NCBI GenBank assembly: GCA_004562915.1 | Contig: SFQZ01000137.1 | Coordinates: forward strand, 1 to 5,699 | Source: a bacterium | GTDB lineage: Bacteria > Bacillota_A > Clostridia > Lachnospirales > Lachnospiraceae | Direction: 5' to 3' | Length of the DNA: 5,699 nt | Part shown: positions 4,742-5,699 of the stretch, one piece after another | Position numbering within the stretch: position 1 is the stretch's first letter | Layout of the letters: each line of letters opens with the position of its first letter | Notes under the pieces: model-generated | What the model saw: the letters and a program-made list of their open reading frames with translations, nothing else | Databases searched by the model: none | What the model was told of the DNA's origin: nothing | Program-made: the position numbers and the translations under genes

Positions 4742-5699
4742 CTACAACATTTGATCCACCATAGCAAGCACTGCTTTTCCAAGTTCTTCTGATTTGGAAT
4801 CTGCATCCTCAAGAGAAGTTCCCTTAATTCCGTAATAGAATTTTACTTTCGGTTCCGTTCCTGACGGGCGAACACATACCCATGCATCATCATTCAGTTC
4901 ATAATAAAGAACGTTGGACTTCGGAAGGCCTGTCGGTGTTACTTCGCCGGTTGCCAGATCTTTGATTGTATCTGCCTGATAATCTCTTGCCTTCTGCACC
5001 TTGTAAGCACCGATCTCAGCCGGCGGATTATTGCGCAGTGTCTGCAGGATGTTCTGGATCTTTTCAAGTCCTTCAATTCCCTTCATGGTGATTGACTTGA
5101 TATCATCCTTGTAATAACCATATTTCTCGTACATTGCAACCATTGCATCCCATAATGTCATATCTTTTGTCTTATAGTAAGCTGCTGCTTCGCAAAGAGC
5201 CATTGTTGCTACGATTGCATCTTTATCTCTTGCATGTGTTCCGATCAGACATCCATAGCTTTCCTCAAATCCAAAAAGATATTCACCCTTTCCACTTGTT
5301 TCAAATCCAAGAATCTGCTGTCCGATATATTTGAAACCTGTCAGGACTTCGATCAGTCCTACATTATATCCTTTTGCAATGGCATCCGCCAGATTGGAAG
5401 TAACGATCGTCTTGATCAGGTATCCGTCTTCCGGAAGGCCTTTCAAGGCTTTCTTCTGTCCAATCTCGTAATCAGCGAGCAGACATCCTGACATATTTCC
5501 TGTTAATGTATGGTATACGCCGTCTTTATCTTTTACACGCACTCCAAGTCGGTCTGCATCCGGATCTGTTGCAAGTACCAGATCGGCATCTACCTCTTTT
5601 GCAAGCTTAAGTCCAAGTTCAAATGCTTCTTCTGCTTCCGGATTCGGATAAGAAACGGTCGGGAATTCTCCATCCGGGAGTTCCTGTTCTTTCACAACA
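4742..5699 (-). CDS. Phosphoglucomutase/phosphomannomutase family enzyme, 5' end cut by window edge
   Basis: This alpha-D-phosphohexomutase interconverts sugar 1- and 6-phosphates (probably glucose phosphate) through a phosphoserine enzyme, linking glycolysis to cell-wall and polysaccharide precursors. The visible 318 residues include the metal-binding loop DPDADR (residues 45-50), the sugar-recognition segment GEYLFGFEESYG (138-149) and the phosphate-binding loop RPSGTEPK (277-284), ending at TAG. The catalytic-serine domain lies beyond the edge; relatives of this type have about 560-580 residues, so roughly 250 are missing. The frame is still open at the edge; the GTG at 5695 is an internal valine, not a start, because the frame continues upstream with another valine before the conserved KEQ..PDG..PTV..PNPE region. 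The large size and FGFEESYG suit the PgcA-like subgroup rather than bacterial GlmM (about 450 residues). Exact substrate cannot be decided here, so no symbol is given. Confidence 0.95.
   Translation of the reverse strand, partial: VVKEQELPDGEFPTVSYPNPEAEEAFELGLKLAKEVDADLVLATDPDADRLGVRVKDKDGVYHTLTGNMSGCLLADYEIGQKKALKGLPEDGYLIKTIVTSNLADAIAKGYNVGLIEVLTGFKYIGQQILGFETSGKGEYLFGFEESYGCLIGTHARDKDAIVATMALCEAAAYYKTKDMTLWDAMVAMYEKYGYYKDDIKSITMKGIEGLEKIQNILQTLRNNPPAEIGAYKVQKARDYQADTIKDLATGEVTPTGLPKSNVLYYELNDDAWVCVRPSGTEPKVKFYYGIKGTSLEDADSKSEELGKAVLAMVDQML

Noticed and set aside
4618..4812. A 64-codon minus-strand frame over the pgm-HU gap.
   Set aside because: It overlaps the pgm end in another frame, covers the HU promoter, and encodes nothing recognisable.
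1..5699. Mobile elements, CRISPR arrays, tRNA/rRNA genes or phage genes.
   Set aside because: None seen: there are no repeated spacers, no transposase or integrase motifs, no tRNA-like folds, and the genes form a conserved chromosomal core cluster.

Overview
This 5.7 kb window is a compact block of genes, all read on the minus strand. Moderate-to-low GC, strong AGGAGG-type ribosome binding sites and two sporulation-only genes (yabP, yabQ) point to a spore-forming Clostridia species, probably a Lachnospiraceae relative. That placement is inferred from gene content and protein flavour, not from a search. In transcription order the genes are: the 3' part of a phosphohexomutase (pgm/pgcA type, cut by the right edge), an HU DNA-binding protein, the S4-domain ribosome quality-control factor RqcP (YabO/HslR type), yabP, yabQ, a DivIC/FtsL-like division protein, a short SpoIIE phosphatase, and tilS (cut by the left edge).

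Region by region: 4742-5699 holds the C-terminal 318 residues of the sugar-phosphate mutase. 4563-4741 is a gene-free stretch with a near-consensus sigma-A promoter (TTGACA, 17-base spacer, TATAAC) driving HU. 4234-4264 is an intrinsic terminator just after HU, and its T-tract almost touches the rqcP ribosome binding site. 3857-3976 is the yabP leader, with a sigma-E-like -10 element and a small hairpin over a ribosome binding site. yabP and yabQ are 6 bases apart. divIC follows after 84 AT-rich bases. A stable 11-bp hairpin with a GAGA loop lies between divIC and spoIIE. spoIIE and tilS overlap by 4 bases (ATGA).

The order rqcP-yabP-yabQ-divIC-(yabR)-spoIIE-tilS is the well-known Bacillus/Clostridium cluster. 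It mixes housekeeping (stalled-ribosome rescue, division, tRNA-Ile lysidine formation) with sporulation (YabP/YabQ in cortex formation, SpoIIE in division-coupled sigma-F activation). I see no wholly new system. The most notable departure is a SpoIIE of about 484 residues that keeps the central region and the complete PP2C domain but has no membrane domain, and whose translation appears coupled to that of tilS. The RNA hairpins at the gene junctions suggest that output of the genes is set separately within one transcriptional neighbourhood.
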